Below, piece after piece: positions 46,933 through 56,949 of a DNA stretch of 64,000 nucleotides. The notes beneath the pieces are model-generated. The model was not told the origin of the DNA and did no database searches. It worked only from the letters and a program-made list of their open reading frames with translations. Origin of the DNA: Acholoe squamosa (Eukaryota > Annelida > Polychaeta > Phyllodocida > Polynoidae); the NCBI GenBank assembly GCA_949317995.1, contig OX439040.1, forward strand, positions 26,452,030-26,516,029, given 5' to 3'. Position numbers and translations under genes: made by a program. Each line of letters starts with the position of its first letter. The first letter of the stretch is position 1.

Positions 46933-48701
46933 AGGTCGAATCCCACGATGCAATTTTGGCTGAAAAGTTTCTGCAATTTAGTCATCTGTTGCAATCTGGG
47001 GCCCTGTCCTTATATTGCAAGACCTATAACGGCTACGGGGGGCTTTAATGGCAAGGAATCCCTTGTAAATTTGCACTGAAGTTAAGATCTTTGTATTTAG
47101 ATATTTTTCCTTGCTTAAGCAAAAAGTTTCTGCAATTTACAGAATTCCATTGCAATTTACAGAAATGTGGATAAAGTCACTGACAAATAAGGTCGAATCC
47201 CACAATGCAATTTACCCTGGAAAGTTCTTGCAATTTGGGAACTCTTGCAGATAGGGGGACCTGCCTTTACTGCAAATTCCAAGGCTTCTAACATGCCATT
47301 GCATTTTACAAATCCGACTGTTGCAATTAAACTGACCCCTAACCCTTGCAATGTAGATCTGTAAGCTGTGTTACATTGCAATGCCATTCTCTTTGATATT
47401 GAATTTGCAAGCTGTTTTAGGTATAGCACAGTGCAGAATGAGACTGAAATTGAACTCTGTGTGTAATTTATACAGACATTTTGCATACAAATTGCAGGGT
47501 GTGGGGCAAGTTTAGATTGCATAGTGGGACTTGGGTTGCAAGTTGAAGTGAACACACATCCCTATTTGTCAGTGACTTTATCCACATTTATTTAAATTGC
47601 AAGGGAATTCTATAAATTGCAGAAACTTTTCTCTTAAGCAAGGAAAAATATATAAATATAAAGATATTAACTTCAGTGCAAATCTACAAGGGATAGAAGG
47701 TCGAATCCCACAATGCAATCTAACTCTGGAAAGTTCTTGCAATTTGGGAACTCTTGCAGATAGGGGGACTTGCCTTTACTGTAAATTGCATGCTCCTAAC
47801 ATGCCATTGCATTTTACAAATCTGACTGTTGCAATTAAATTGACCCCTCACCCTTGCAATGTAGATCTAAGAGCTGCGTCAAATTGCAATGCAATTCTCC
47901 TTGATATTGAATTTGCTAGCTGTTGTAGGTAAGCACAGTACAGAATGAGACCAAAAGTGAAGGCTGTGTATGATTTATGCAGACATTTTGCATACGAATT
48001 GCAGGGTATGGGGCAAGTTTAGATTGCATAGTGGGACTTGGGTTGCAAGTTGAAGTGAACACACATCCCTATTTGTCAATGACTTTATCCACATTTCTGT
48101 AAATTGCAAGCGAATTCTGTAAATTGCAGAAACTTTTCACTTAAGCGAGGGAAAATATCTAAATATAAAGATCCAAACTCCAGTGCAAATCTACAAGGGA
48201 TTTCTTGCCATTAAAGCTCCCTGTAGCCGATATAGGTCTTGCAATATAAGGAGAGAGCCACAAATTGCAACGGATGAATAAATTGCAGAAACTTTTCAGC
48301 CATAATTGCATTGTGGGATTTGACCTTTAGGGATGTGTTTTCACTTCAACTTGCAATCCAAGTCCCACTATGCAATCTAAACTTGCCCAATACCCTGCAA
48401 TTTGTATGCAAATGTCTGTATAAATTACACAGAGAGTTCAATTTCCGTCTCATTCTGCACTGTGCTTGCCTACAACAGCTTGCAAATTCAATATCAAGGA
48501 GAATGGCATTCTAATTTAACGCAGCTTACAGATCTACATTGCAAGGGTTAGGGGTCAGTTCAATTGCAACAGTCGGATTTGTAAAATGCAATGACATGTT
48601 AGAAGCCTTGCAATTTGCAGTAAAGGCAAGTCCCCCTATTTGCAATAGTCCCCAAATTGCAAGAACTTTCCAAGGTTAGATTGCATCGTGGGATTCGACC
48701 T
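46933..48701. mobile_element. Family A element with further family A elements nested in it
   Basis: The outer copy begins AGGTCGAATCCCACGATGC at 46933 and ends CGTGGGATTCGACCT at 48701, flanked by ATA on both sides (46930-46932, 48702-48704). It is interrupted after GACAAATA by 47190-48326 and resumes with GGGATGTGTTTTCACTTC. It is inserted in the transporter coding sequence, where removal with one ATA rejoins the codons. Confidence 0.85.
47190..48326. mobile_element. Two fused family A copies nested in the outer copy
   Basis: A left end at 47190 starts a copy that breaks off at ACAAGGGATA (47695). Immediately after, a second left end (AGGTCGAATCCCACAATGC at 47698) starts a complete copy ending GTGGGATTTGACCT at 48326. 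The flanks ATA (47187-47189) and TTA (48327-48329) differ at one base, so the pair may have moved as a unit or the first copy lost its right half later. Confidence 0.75.
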
Positions 48702-48782
48702 ATACAGGGGAAGGTCCCAGCATATCCCAGAAATATCATTGTTGTGCGGAGCATTGTTTTACTGTTGGTCCTGTAAAATGAG

Positions 48783-50630
48783 AAAAGAGAAAAATGATAA
48801 TTATAGTATGTGTGGTGGCCTGATAATTTGTTTCTTTTAATTCATAAGGTATCTTTAAAAGTCCATGTGTGCTAATAGCCATCACTTTTTTTCTGAAAAC
48901 TTTACACATCACCAATAATAACAATAGAAGACTAGGCAGTAAGGGCTGACCATACTCTCCACATTGGCGCTCTACTGGAACAGGGCCCCTGTTTAATGGG
49001 TAAACTACAGAGGGTCTAGGCCCCATCATGCTAAGGACTAGTGTAAGTCTATGGCAATTATAATCCTTGTGGTTTTACCCTGAACAAAACTTATAACTAA
49101 ATCTGAGGGCTTTAAACTCCTAGAGACCCCAAAAAGTCTTATTTGGTGCCTCTGCCCTTTAAAGCTGCACTCAGATTCATCGTCCATTTAGTAAGTGGTT
49201 AATAAGCTATACCTCGGATAATGGTAGCTGTTTCTCAAATACATGGCACGCAATATTTTTACCTGAAAGCTCCGTGTGTGTGTAAATAGAGATCATTTGG
49301 GTGTAGGATAGTTGTTTCTTTTCCTGTGGCGGGATATCCAAATAGCAGTCCCTACCACATTTGCTTTAATTCAACACACAGCTCAGTCAGTAGTGAGACC
49401 CATGTTAATAAAGAGGAACTAACTTCATCAGATAACGTTGCTAACGTGCTAACGTCGGCGGACGTAGTTCCTCGATTCAGAGCGCCTTTAAGACCTCTCC
49501 TCGATCTCCCTTTCTCTTAATGTATTTAATTGAACATCTGACTTATATCTAATGATCAATAATATCTAAGTAACAAACTGCAAGATCTAATGAAGTTAGT
49601 ACATGAGCTCCACAATAGGTGCCCTGACTGTATATACCAATAGTCCACTGGGCCCCTTCGGCCGACTTTGGCCATACATTTCAAACAATGTATTTCCAGT
49701 GGACTATTGCTCCATGCACCCAGCTTGGCTAACCATATGTAGACATTGTTTGCCTGCACCTACTTGCCCTGTGCACTCATCCATGGAGTACCAAAACATA
49801 GACCTATTGCAAATGGGCTGGTATATTATTCTGCAGTTTAAGTGTCGACCTACAGAAAAGAAAAATCACTACCCATGCATGTTCATATTTTCTGCGGGCT
49901 TCCCTAGCCCACTTAAATGGGTCTGAATCTCATCGTTCCTATACCCTCAGGATGTGTGTGGTGCACATATGTGCGGGCACTAACACATTCCTTTTTGAAA
50001 TTGTGTAATGTAGTTCTCCCCATGAATATTACCTTAGCTGTCGCAATGGCGTTAAACATCTATTACTCACTCACTCATATTTTCTGCTGAAGGAGTCTGA
50101 ACATCACTTTGAAACGTGGGGAATATTTACAGAGAGGGATTTCCCATAGATATATGCCATAGTTGAAAAATTACAGAAATTTAGCTGGGATACGATGTTT
50201 AATATAATTTCCATTCAGAACATACTATATTCAGTTATGACAGCCCTATATGTGGTAAGTTGTCATAATTCACCAGGCCATTACTCCATTGAAGCAGCCA
50301 TTATAGATCTACTTCTCTTCCTCATAGATCTACTTCTCCTACTCTCAAGTGAAAAACAAGTACCACATGAGCATAGATGTCATTTGTAAACAAATGTGGA
50401 GATTATTTCGTAAACATTTGATGGAGGAAATGTATTACCAAGTTAAGGTGCTGGACCCTGGTCTCCACATTTCTTGACTCCATCCTTGTCATCACTTTTC
50501 TAAAGGACTGTCCCCTCTTTTGATGGATTTTAAGCCTTTTGTCTTAAAAGATACATTTTCAATCCAAAAACTAAACCTTTTTCTGCAAAAGCACAATTTC
50601 TGTTCAAAACCACCAAATACATTCATCAAT
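48783..50630. other. No gene recognised
   Basis: Unique AT-rich DNA upstream of the transporter pseudogene on its strand. An inverted pair near 49650 and 49700 (CCAATAGTCCACTGG and CCAGTGGACTATTG) is the only structure noticed; the first 300 bp may include the former promoter or leader. Frames at 49326, 49603 and 50195 show no domain. Confidence 0.4.
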
Positions 50631-50631
50631 C

Positions 50632-50950
50632 AATTAATATACAATGCAGTTTTCTTACCATGAGTAGAATGGACATTAGGTGTAGAAATAGTGTTAACCA
50701 TTCTGGTGTCTGGTGCATGGACACTGAAATTCATCCATTAATTAATATGTCATATAGATTTCTCACCATGAATAGGACTTTAGGTGTAGAAATGGTACTA
50801 AACCACCATAACTTAAGTCACTCTGGTGTCAGGTGCCTGGACACTGACATTTATCAATTCAAATATATAGTATAGTTTTTTTTAACTATGAGTAGGACTA
50901 TAGGTATAGGAACAAATGACATCTAACAACCATAACTTACTCACTCTACT
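50632..50950. repeat. Three degenerate tandem units of about 110 bp
   Basis: The phrases ACCATGAGTAGAATGGAC / ACCATGAATAGGACTTTAGG / AACTATGAGTAGGACTATAGG and CTGGTGTCTGGTGCATGGAC / CTGGTGTCAGGTGCCTGGAC recur at near-constant spacing. Confidence 0.75.
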
Positions 50951-50999
50951 CCTGTTTTTGGTCTAGGAAAGTAAACTACAGTTGTCTGTAGAAAATCTC

Positions 51000-51830
51000 T
51001 CAAATTTTCTTGGGGGGGGGCTGTCAATAAGGGTTCCAAGTCCAAAAACTATGGAAAATCTCGTGCCCTGACTCTCTAAATCTTTATTTCTTCTTTGTGC
51101 CCTAAAACTATCCAAAGGTTTACACCTTACAGCTAGTTGTCTGCAGAAAGTCTGTTAGAAAAGGCAAATTTCCTGTGGGGGTTAGGGGGGGGGCTTCTCC
51201 AAAAAATCTCAGGCTCTCTTTCCCTAAATCTGTAGCTCAGTTGTGCTTTTACAGTCTAGAAAAGTTTACATTGCCTCTTGACAGAAAATGCAAATTTTCT
51301 GGGTGGGGTAGGGTTTGGGAAGAATTCCCATGCCCTTTGGTACCTCTCCCTGCCATCTGGATGTTCTTCTAAGAGCTCCTGGGAGCTATCTAGGAGATTC
51401 TGGGATCACTTTGGATATACAGAAAAGGTTCCCTGCCCCTCTAGGAAGATATTCCCAACATTTTGACACCTCCCCTTGCCATCTGGGAGTTCATTTTTCC
51501 AAACATAGAAGAGGTCCCCTGCCCCTTTTGGAAAAAAAAATCCTTGCCTTTTTGCACCTATCTTTGCCATCTGGGAGTTCATCTTGGAGCTCCTGGGGAC
51601 TATCTAGGAGATTATGGGAGCACTTTGGATACACAGAGTAAGTCCCCTGCACCTCTGTAAAAAATTTCAATGCCCTTGGCAACTCTACCTGTCATCTGGA
51701 AGTTTATCTGGGAGCTCCTGGGAGCGCTTTGCAAACATAGAAGAGGTCCTCTGCCCTCTGTGAAAAAATACCCTGTCATTTAGCAGCTATCCTTGCCAGC
51801 TGTTGCCATCTGGGAGTTCCACTGTAGGAA
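51000..51830. repeat. Degenerate tandem repeats (two unit types)
   Basis: The first part (51000-51310) repeats GAAAATCTCTCAAATTTTCT-like units with G-runs. The second (51310-51830) repeats TGCCATCTGGGAGTTC, GGAGCTCCTGGGAGC and CATAGAAGAGGTCCCCTGCC with a period near 120-190 bp. ORFs through it are open because of the repeat, not because of coding. Confidence 0.75.
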
Positions 51831-51831
51831 G

Positions 51832-52778
51832 AGGACTGACTCATGTGCATGAATGGAGACTATTCTGCCATGTGAATTCCCTCTCCCAGATGTCCAAGCT
51901 CCCTGCTGTCTGTAGTAGCCACATTGACAGGGGGTAGAAGCAACTGGAGGAACAGCCAGTTATGTATATTGTGTAACTTTGGCACATTCCACAGAAACAT
52001 TTCCTCCTCAAAGAGAACACACCTCACTGTTCCTAAGAAGGAGATTCTTCTGGTCTATGGATATAACATTATCACATACTATCTACCCAGAATAATCTCC
52101 GTAAAAAAGTGTTGTGATATCTGAAATATAGAGCATCCCCTTTTCATAAGATTCATTCTAGAATTATCAACTTTATAAAAAAAGATGTTGACTATTAAAG
52201 GATTTTCTAGCTTACCTAAAATGTAGTTGTTGAATTTTGGAGGACAGGAGCCAATTATTATCTGAACGGTGTGGCTTTCATTTTTTGTTGCTGAATACAA
52301 AACAGTTCACCATCACGTGTCTCTGTAGATAACTGTTATGAATAATAATACTTGAATCGATTTTTTCTGCATTGCTATGTACTTTATCCATTGTTCTATG
52401 ATAATGTTCCCCAATCTGTCTCCCGCAATTAGACATATATGTAATTCCATCTGACGGCTCCGTGTACAATACATTTGTACTGATAATAGATAGCCCCTAT
52501 ATTGAGGTCATCTAAGATTGAAATTCACCCATTGAATGTAGGGATTGAACATGTGGGTTGCATCACGATCATCAAGCCAGTTTCGGCGTGATGGGGTAAA
52601 ATAAGGTGAATTGATTGAGGCATATATCGCACTTGGCAAAAAAAAAACACGTTTTCTAGCATTTGGAAAGGGTTTATTTTTATTAAAAGGACCTTTTGGA
52701 AAAGACGATATTCTTATGTTGAAAAACGTTTTCCAATGATTCGATAGAAAGGAAAAGCACGTTTTACGTTCATAAAAT
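51832..52778. other. No gene seen
   Basis: Unique AT-rich flank upstream of the LTR. The word CGTTTT recurs near 52650-52765. Nothing recognised. Confidence 0.4.
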
Positions 52779-53192
52779 TGTAGGGGTATGGTATTTACAC
52801 TTTACGTTCATGTACCCGTGAGACTCAGACCTAGGTCCTTCGGGTGTGGTGGGGGATCGGGATGGCAGGTGGCAGCGCCTGCCTCTGGGTTCGTATCCAT
52901 TACACCAGGGGGCCTACCACTCGTCCGCCACACGTCACGTGGCCGGTCTGAGTTTCGCGGGCTTTTCCCCTATATAAGGCTGGTCCTAGCCCATGTTCTT
53001 CAGTAGTGGTTTACCCACTGCTCAACCAGGTCGTTACCCGAAAGGGTAACCGAATGCCCTAGTAGCATGTAGTCCTCTGAGGCTGTGATCATATGTAACA
53101 TAAGCTATGAAATAAAAGCTTGGTTGCTTACCCGGAAACTTTTCTCTCTCTTCGTTATGATTTAATCTAACTTAACGAGACGAACCACTACA
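52779..53192 (+). repeat. 5' LTR
   Basis: It starts TGTAGGGG and ends CCACTACA (TG...CA with TGTAG/CTACA inverted ends). It contains a TATA box (TATATAAG, 52971-52978) and AATAAA at about 53111. The ends match the minus-strand LTR at 15867-16241. Length 414 bp. Confidence 0.8.
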
Positions 53193-53193
53193 C

Positions 53194-53206
53194 TGGTGCC
53201 GTGACC
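53194..53206 (+). promoter_or_regulatory. Primer-binding site
   Basis: TGGTGCCGTGACC lies one base after the LTR. TGG complements the CCA end of a tRNA; the tRNA species was not determined. Confidence 0.7.
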
Positions 53207-53235
53207 AGTTGGTCTTCGGGTAAGCGCAGTCAGAA

Positions 53236-55977
53236 ATGACTGAGCTGAGCCCAGTTAGGGGAAATGGCCCAAATCATGAGCTAAACTCCCTGATGGAGGA
53301 TGGTGAAATCAAGTCACCACCCCAAGGTACAGAGTGGAGAGATCCACTGGAACACTACCCTGATGGGTTAGAGGATGTAAGAAAAAACTTACATGATGAA
53401 CTGGATGAATTTGGAGACTCCTTATTCATGCCAGGAGGTACTTCGAAACCTGCACCAATGCATAAAAGTACTGCTCAATTTGGTAAACTACCATTTGAGG
53501 TACCAAAGCCTAGTGCAGGTATGTTTGAAACTCCATATAGTTCTCGAATTAAACACCAGAAATGTGGATTCGAAAGGAACAAAATGGACGAGCTTGAAGA
53601 CATGAGAGCTGAATACGAGAAGATCCAGAAGGATCTTATTACACTGACCGGAACCCGAGACAAGATTCTGACTGAAAACAAACAGTTGATATCAGAACGT
53701 CTTGATTACGGTCAAAGTTGTAGACGCCAACAACAATTGTTATTGGATCAGATAGAGAAAGTAAAACAAGATTTTCAACTCCAGCACGAACAGTATCGTG
53801 ATGCACTATACACGGCGGATCTGGAATACAGAGCCTCGTGTGATGAGTTGAATAGAACTAAACAAGAGTTAAATTCAACTCAATCAGCCTATGGTAAGTA
53901 CCAAGAAGAGCTGATGAAAATTGAATCAGCCTTCAAGGATGCTCGGAAAACATATCAAAAACAAACCGATGAGCATGAAAAACTCAAAGGTCAATGGATA
54001 CGTGAATCCACAGATTTGGCTGCCAAACAGACAAAGATGATGGATGATTATTCCGAACTGGAAGCTAAAGCTATCCAGATGTCACAGTATCTAGAAGATA
54101 CTGGTCGTGCAGTAGGCACTCTTGAATCAGAATTCACTGTTTCAGGAATTGCCCTAAACACGACGAGTAAACAGATGAACTCTTTGAGGGGCGATGACGG
54201 GGTAACAGAGACAACTGTACCTCGTTATGAAGGAGTAAAGAGTCATCAGGTTAGATTTACGGATAATACCTTCAAACCTCTTGGTTTAGGTACGGGAAAT
54301 AGTGGGGGTGACTCTGCGAGTGGAACTAAACAAAGCCACTCGGCAAAAACCTCCACCTTTGACGGCGGATGGCCACAACAGTCACCTTTAGGGGGACCAA
54401 ATGGCCCGTATGCCCAGTATGGATGGAGTCAGTCCCAAACAGGAGCGAATCCGTCCAAAGGTAACACCCGGAACATGTCCGGAGGAACAACCAGACAATC
54501 ATCCGGGAATTCCAGTCCAGCTGGAGGGCAATCCGGATGTGACCAAGGATCCGGACCTTCAGGAGATCGTTCCAGAAGCAGACCCTCTGCCGGTGGGACT
54601 GGTTCCAATAATGGAAATCAGTCGTATGGAACAGGAGGAAACACTAATCCCAATAGTGGTTTCTTTAGCTTTGGTGGAAATACACAACCCACCAATAATC
54701 CAGGGCCAACTCCTCAAACCGGCGGATACACCTTCTCACAGGTGCCTCCATACGGAGCAGGGGGATCAGGGGGTGGAGGAGGACCACCGTCCGGAGGCTT
54801 TGGAGGTACTTATGGTACGATTCCTCCAAGGAAAAAGAGACTCAGTCGCCGAGTATCTCTTTCTCCAGGGTTACAAGCGCTGCATGACTCTAATGCAGCG
54901 ATTGCTAACTTAGGTGTTGATTGTTACAATCAAGGTCTGGACGATACGGAGATCATGGAATGGAGTAAGGGTTTAACCCTTACTGGATCCACGAATCCGG
55001 CTCGTAGAGTAGCTAAGATACCTACCCCCTTTAATGCCAAGAACCCTTGGAAGGAGGAGTATCAAGGCTGCGCGGATGTCTTTAACTGCAATGGATGGGG
55101 TAAAGCGGAAGCTCTCCCTTATTTAGTATGCTGGTTAAAGGAAGGCGACGGAAAAGGAGCCGTGGAACAATGGAGAGATTCTCAAATAGTAGGACTCTCA
55201 GCCCATATGAAATATGATGAACTCATAGAGATTGCTTCATATCTATATGGGAATATAGTTGGAGAAGACCCTTGGCTGACGTTCACTAAAAGAACGCAGA
55301 AGCCTAAGGAATCTGCCAAAGTGTTCGGCTTAGAATGTCAACGACTGTTGCATAAAGCCAGACCTCAATGGAGACTAGATGATGAATGCTTCCTAGATGA
55401 AATGTTTAAACAATTCATTGAAGGATTGCGGAATCAGGAACACAGGACAGTAGCCTGTGAAGCTTGGAAGAATGATGCCTCTCTGACAGATTTGTTCCAG
55501 TCCCTAGATCATTATGATCGAAAGGCCCGTATCTTTGCCGGGAAGGTACCTCAACGGATGTCAGCAATGATAATCCCGGAAGGAATACCCAAAACCGATT
55601 CATCCGAATCAGGGGAACCTGACGAAGATGAAAACGTTGGGGCCATTGGCCAAGGGAACCCCCGGTATAACCGGAACTGGGGAAAGAAACCGGGTTACGT
55701 CAAGGAGAAAGTGATTACTTCTAAACCTCCTGTGACTCAACCCGATACCAAACCTACTACCAGTCCGTCTTTATCAGAGGACCTGGTTAACAATTTGGTA
55801 AAGAAGATTACTGAAAATCTTAGGAGGCCTAAGCCTGATAGGAGCGTTGTGACATGCTTCCGATGTCAGGAAACTGGGCATTATGCTGCCGAGTGTGAGG
55901 CAGATAAGCCAGTTTATAGAAACACTCGTTACCGGAACAATCCGGGTAAGGAGGACTCAGTGAAGAAGGAAAACTGA
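53236..55977 (+). CDS. gag: Gag polyprotein of the LTR retroelement
   Basis: Intact 913-residue ORF; ATG 29 bp after the primer site, TGA at 55975. The N-terminus is acidic. A long predicted coiled coil follows (about residues 115-290, with DELEDMRAEYEKIQKDL). Next is a Gly/Ser/Asn/Pro-rich linker (about 340-530) and then a capsid-like helical part with NPWKEEYQGCADVF (about 595) and WLKEGDGKGAVEQW. One CCHC zinc knuckle, CFRCQETGHYAAEC, lies at residues 874-887 and would bind the element RNA. Most Ty3/gypsy gags are 300-500 residues, so the extra coiled-coil and linker are unusual. It ends 38 bp before the protease frame. The next frame is open from 55950, overlapping the gag end by about 28 nt, consistent with a -1 shift. 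Confidence 0.9.
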   Translation: MTELSPVRGNGPNHELNSLMEDGEIKSPPQGTEWRDPLEHYPDGLEDVRKNLHDELDEFGDSLFMPGGTSKPAPMHKSTAQFGKLPFEVPKPSAGMFETPYSSRIKHQKCGFERNKMDELEDMRAEYEKIQKDLITLTGTRDKILTENKQLISERLDYGQSCRRQQQLLLDQIEKVKQDFQLQHEQYRDALYTADLEYRASCDELNRTKQELNSTQSAYGKYQEELMKIESAFKDARKTYQKQTDEHEKLKGQWIRESTDLAAKQTKMMDDYSELEAKAIQMSQYLEDTGRAVGTLESEFTVSGIALNTTSKQMNSLRGDDGVTETTVPRYEGVKSHQVRFTDNTFKPLGLGTGNSGGDSASGTKQSHSAKTSTFDGGWPQQSPLGGPNGPYAQYGWSQSQTGANPSKGNTRNMSGGTTRQSSGNSSPAGGQSGCDQGSGPSGDRSRSRPSAGGTGSNNGNQSYGTGGNTNPNSGFFSFGGNTQPTNNPGPTPQTGGYTFSQVPPYGAGGSGGGGGPPSGGFGGTYGTIPPRKKRLSRRVSLSPGLQALHDSNAAIANLGVDCYNQGLDDTEIMEWSKGLTLTGSTNPARRVAKIPTPFNAKNPWKEEYQGCADVFNCNGWGKAEALPYLVCWLKEGDGKGAVEQWRDSQIVGLSAHMKYDELIEIASYLYGNIVGEDPWLTFTKRTQKPKESAKVFGLECQRLLHKARPQWRLDDECFLDEMFKQFIEGLRNQEHRTVACEAWKNDASLTDLFQSLDHYDRKARIFAGKVPQRMSAMIIPEGIPKTDSSESGEPDEDENVGAIGQGNPRYNRNWGKKPGYVKEKVITSKPPVTQPDTKPTTSPSLSEDLVNNLVKKITENLRRPKPDRSVVTCFRCQETGHYAAECEADKPVYRNTRYRNNPGKEDSVKKEN

Positions 55978-56015
55978 GAGGGGGTGTCCATGAAGGCAAC
56001 CGGATTACCCCCCGA

Positions 56016-56948
56016 ATGAGTGATTGCCATGACTGCCAGCCTATCGCCGCTTGCGGTACTGGTGAGAATCCTCTAGCGATTTCGCCCAGCAGTGAAGCTA
56101 AGGAGCCTGATCAGTTCCTTACTCATGAGGCTGGGGAGACTGATAGTACACCAGGTGTCAAGAACCGGCAGAAGAACACAGAGGGGAAACCCGATATCAG
56201 TCCAGAGGGAGCGGCCAACGAGTTGGCCAGGGTGGGGTGTGCCCAGTTCCCCCCGGGTCATCCTTGTCTCGAGTTTTTGAAGGGATGTGGATTTGACCTC
56301 GGCGCTAAGACGGAACTTGCTAAGTACGCAAGTAGTCCTACCTACTTGAAAGGTAGGAGGTGGTACGCAGTTGTATCTGTGAGTGATAGATCCGCTGAGT
56401 TTCTTGTCGATACGGGTGCTAGCCACTCCTGTATTGCTAAGAGATTCTACGATCTTTTGCCTACGAATCATGAAACTTTCACAACGGAAGGAAATGCTCG
56501 TACGGCCGACGATAGCTTGATACAAACGTTCGGTAGAACATGTATGAGGTTCAGTCTACAGGAAGATAAGGACTTCATCCTTACTCCTACTGTGGCGAAC
56601 ATCGCAGATGATGGTATACTTGGTCTGGATTTTGCTGCATTATATGGAGCAAGGTTAGATTCCCAGAGGGGAATATTGGAAGTGAGAGACCCGTATCATC
56701 TCGAAGTACAATGTGTACTTAGGCAAGTAAGCAGTGTAGCCAGTGTAGCCCAGACTGTTAAGATACCACCGGGCACAGCCTGTGATGTTTTATGTCGAGC
56801 GGACAGACAGTTTTCAGGAAAAACTGGAGTTGTAGAGCCAGACATGGCCATGTTGTCAAGTATCGGATTGGAATCCGCCGACGTTCTAGTAGCTAACGCT
56901 GCTTGGACGGTGGTTCCTATATCCAATACTGGTAATAATCCTGTCTGA
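56016..56948 (+). CDS. pol: Pol, aspartic protease region
   Basis: A 310-residue frame, -1 relative to gag. The retropepsin active site FLVDTGASHSCIA lies near residue 131, and the downstream DDGILGLDFAALYGA matches the second conserved block (ILG) of the fold. The frame is open from about 55950, so the ATG at 56016 is not necessarily the start; it would be made as a gag-pol fusion. The last 80 residues probably belong to the linker before reverse transcriptase. The frame ends at a TGA at 56946 while the polymerase frame begins at once in the next phase, so either a second shift is programmed or this copy has an indel there. Confidence 0.8.
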   Translation: MSDCHDCQPIAACGTGENPLAISPSSEAKEPDQFLTHEAGETDSTPGVKNRQKNTEGKPDISPEGAANELARVGCAQFPPGHPCLEFLKGCGFDLGAKTELAKYASSPTYLKGRRWYAVVSVSDRSAEFLVDTGASHSCIAKRFYDLLPTNHETFTTEGNARTADDSLIQTFGRTCMRFSLQEDKDFILTPTVANIADDGILGLDFAALYGARLDSQRGILEVRDPYHLEVQCVLRQVSSVASVAQTVKIPPGTACDVLCRADRQFSGKTGVVEPDMAMLSSIGLESADVLVANAAWTVVPISNTGNNPV

Positions 56949-56949
56949 A

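Larger units (their letters stand above)
44582..48754 (-). pseudogene. SLC35G-like drug/metabolite transporter, disrupted
   Basis: Minus-strand pieces together spell most of a 10-span EamA/DMT transporter. They run from an ATG at 48754 (LRTTMIFLGYAG), through NFIRYAVGTLLF and LARFSLAVTYFSAMTFMPL (about 46540-46865), AILGCTLAIIAASCEAI (about 46500), EEPIFVTDVITPILLLVH (about 46300-46345), to GVANLLVFECIKITG and MEVVGCIITAASLSL, ending at 44582. Order and spacing match SLC35G-type nucleotide-sugar-transporter relatives. It is broken by an in-frame TAA at 46866-46868, frame changes near 46560 and 46360, the family A complex at 46933-48701 and element F at 44824-46287. A CATTTTACAG acceptor stands just upstream (48771-48782). 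Removing each insertion with one copy of its duplication rejoins the local frame, so the coding part was intronless when hit. The SLC35G assignment is from memory of family pattern. Confidence 0.7.

Noticed and set aside
47157..47555. 132-codon minus-strand ORF (and similar ones at 10510 and 30506)
   Set aside because: The same peptide recurs because it is conserved non-coding family A sequence; each copy has different stops.
51175..51660. Several overlapping 60-108-codon ORFs
   Set aside because: They lie in degenerate tandem repeats and are open in several frames at once.
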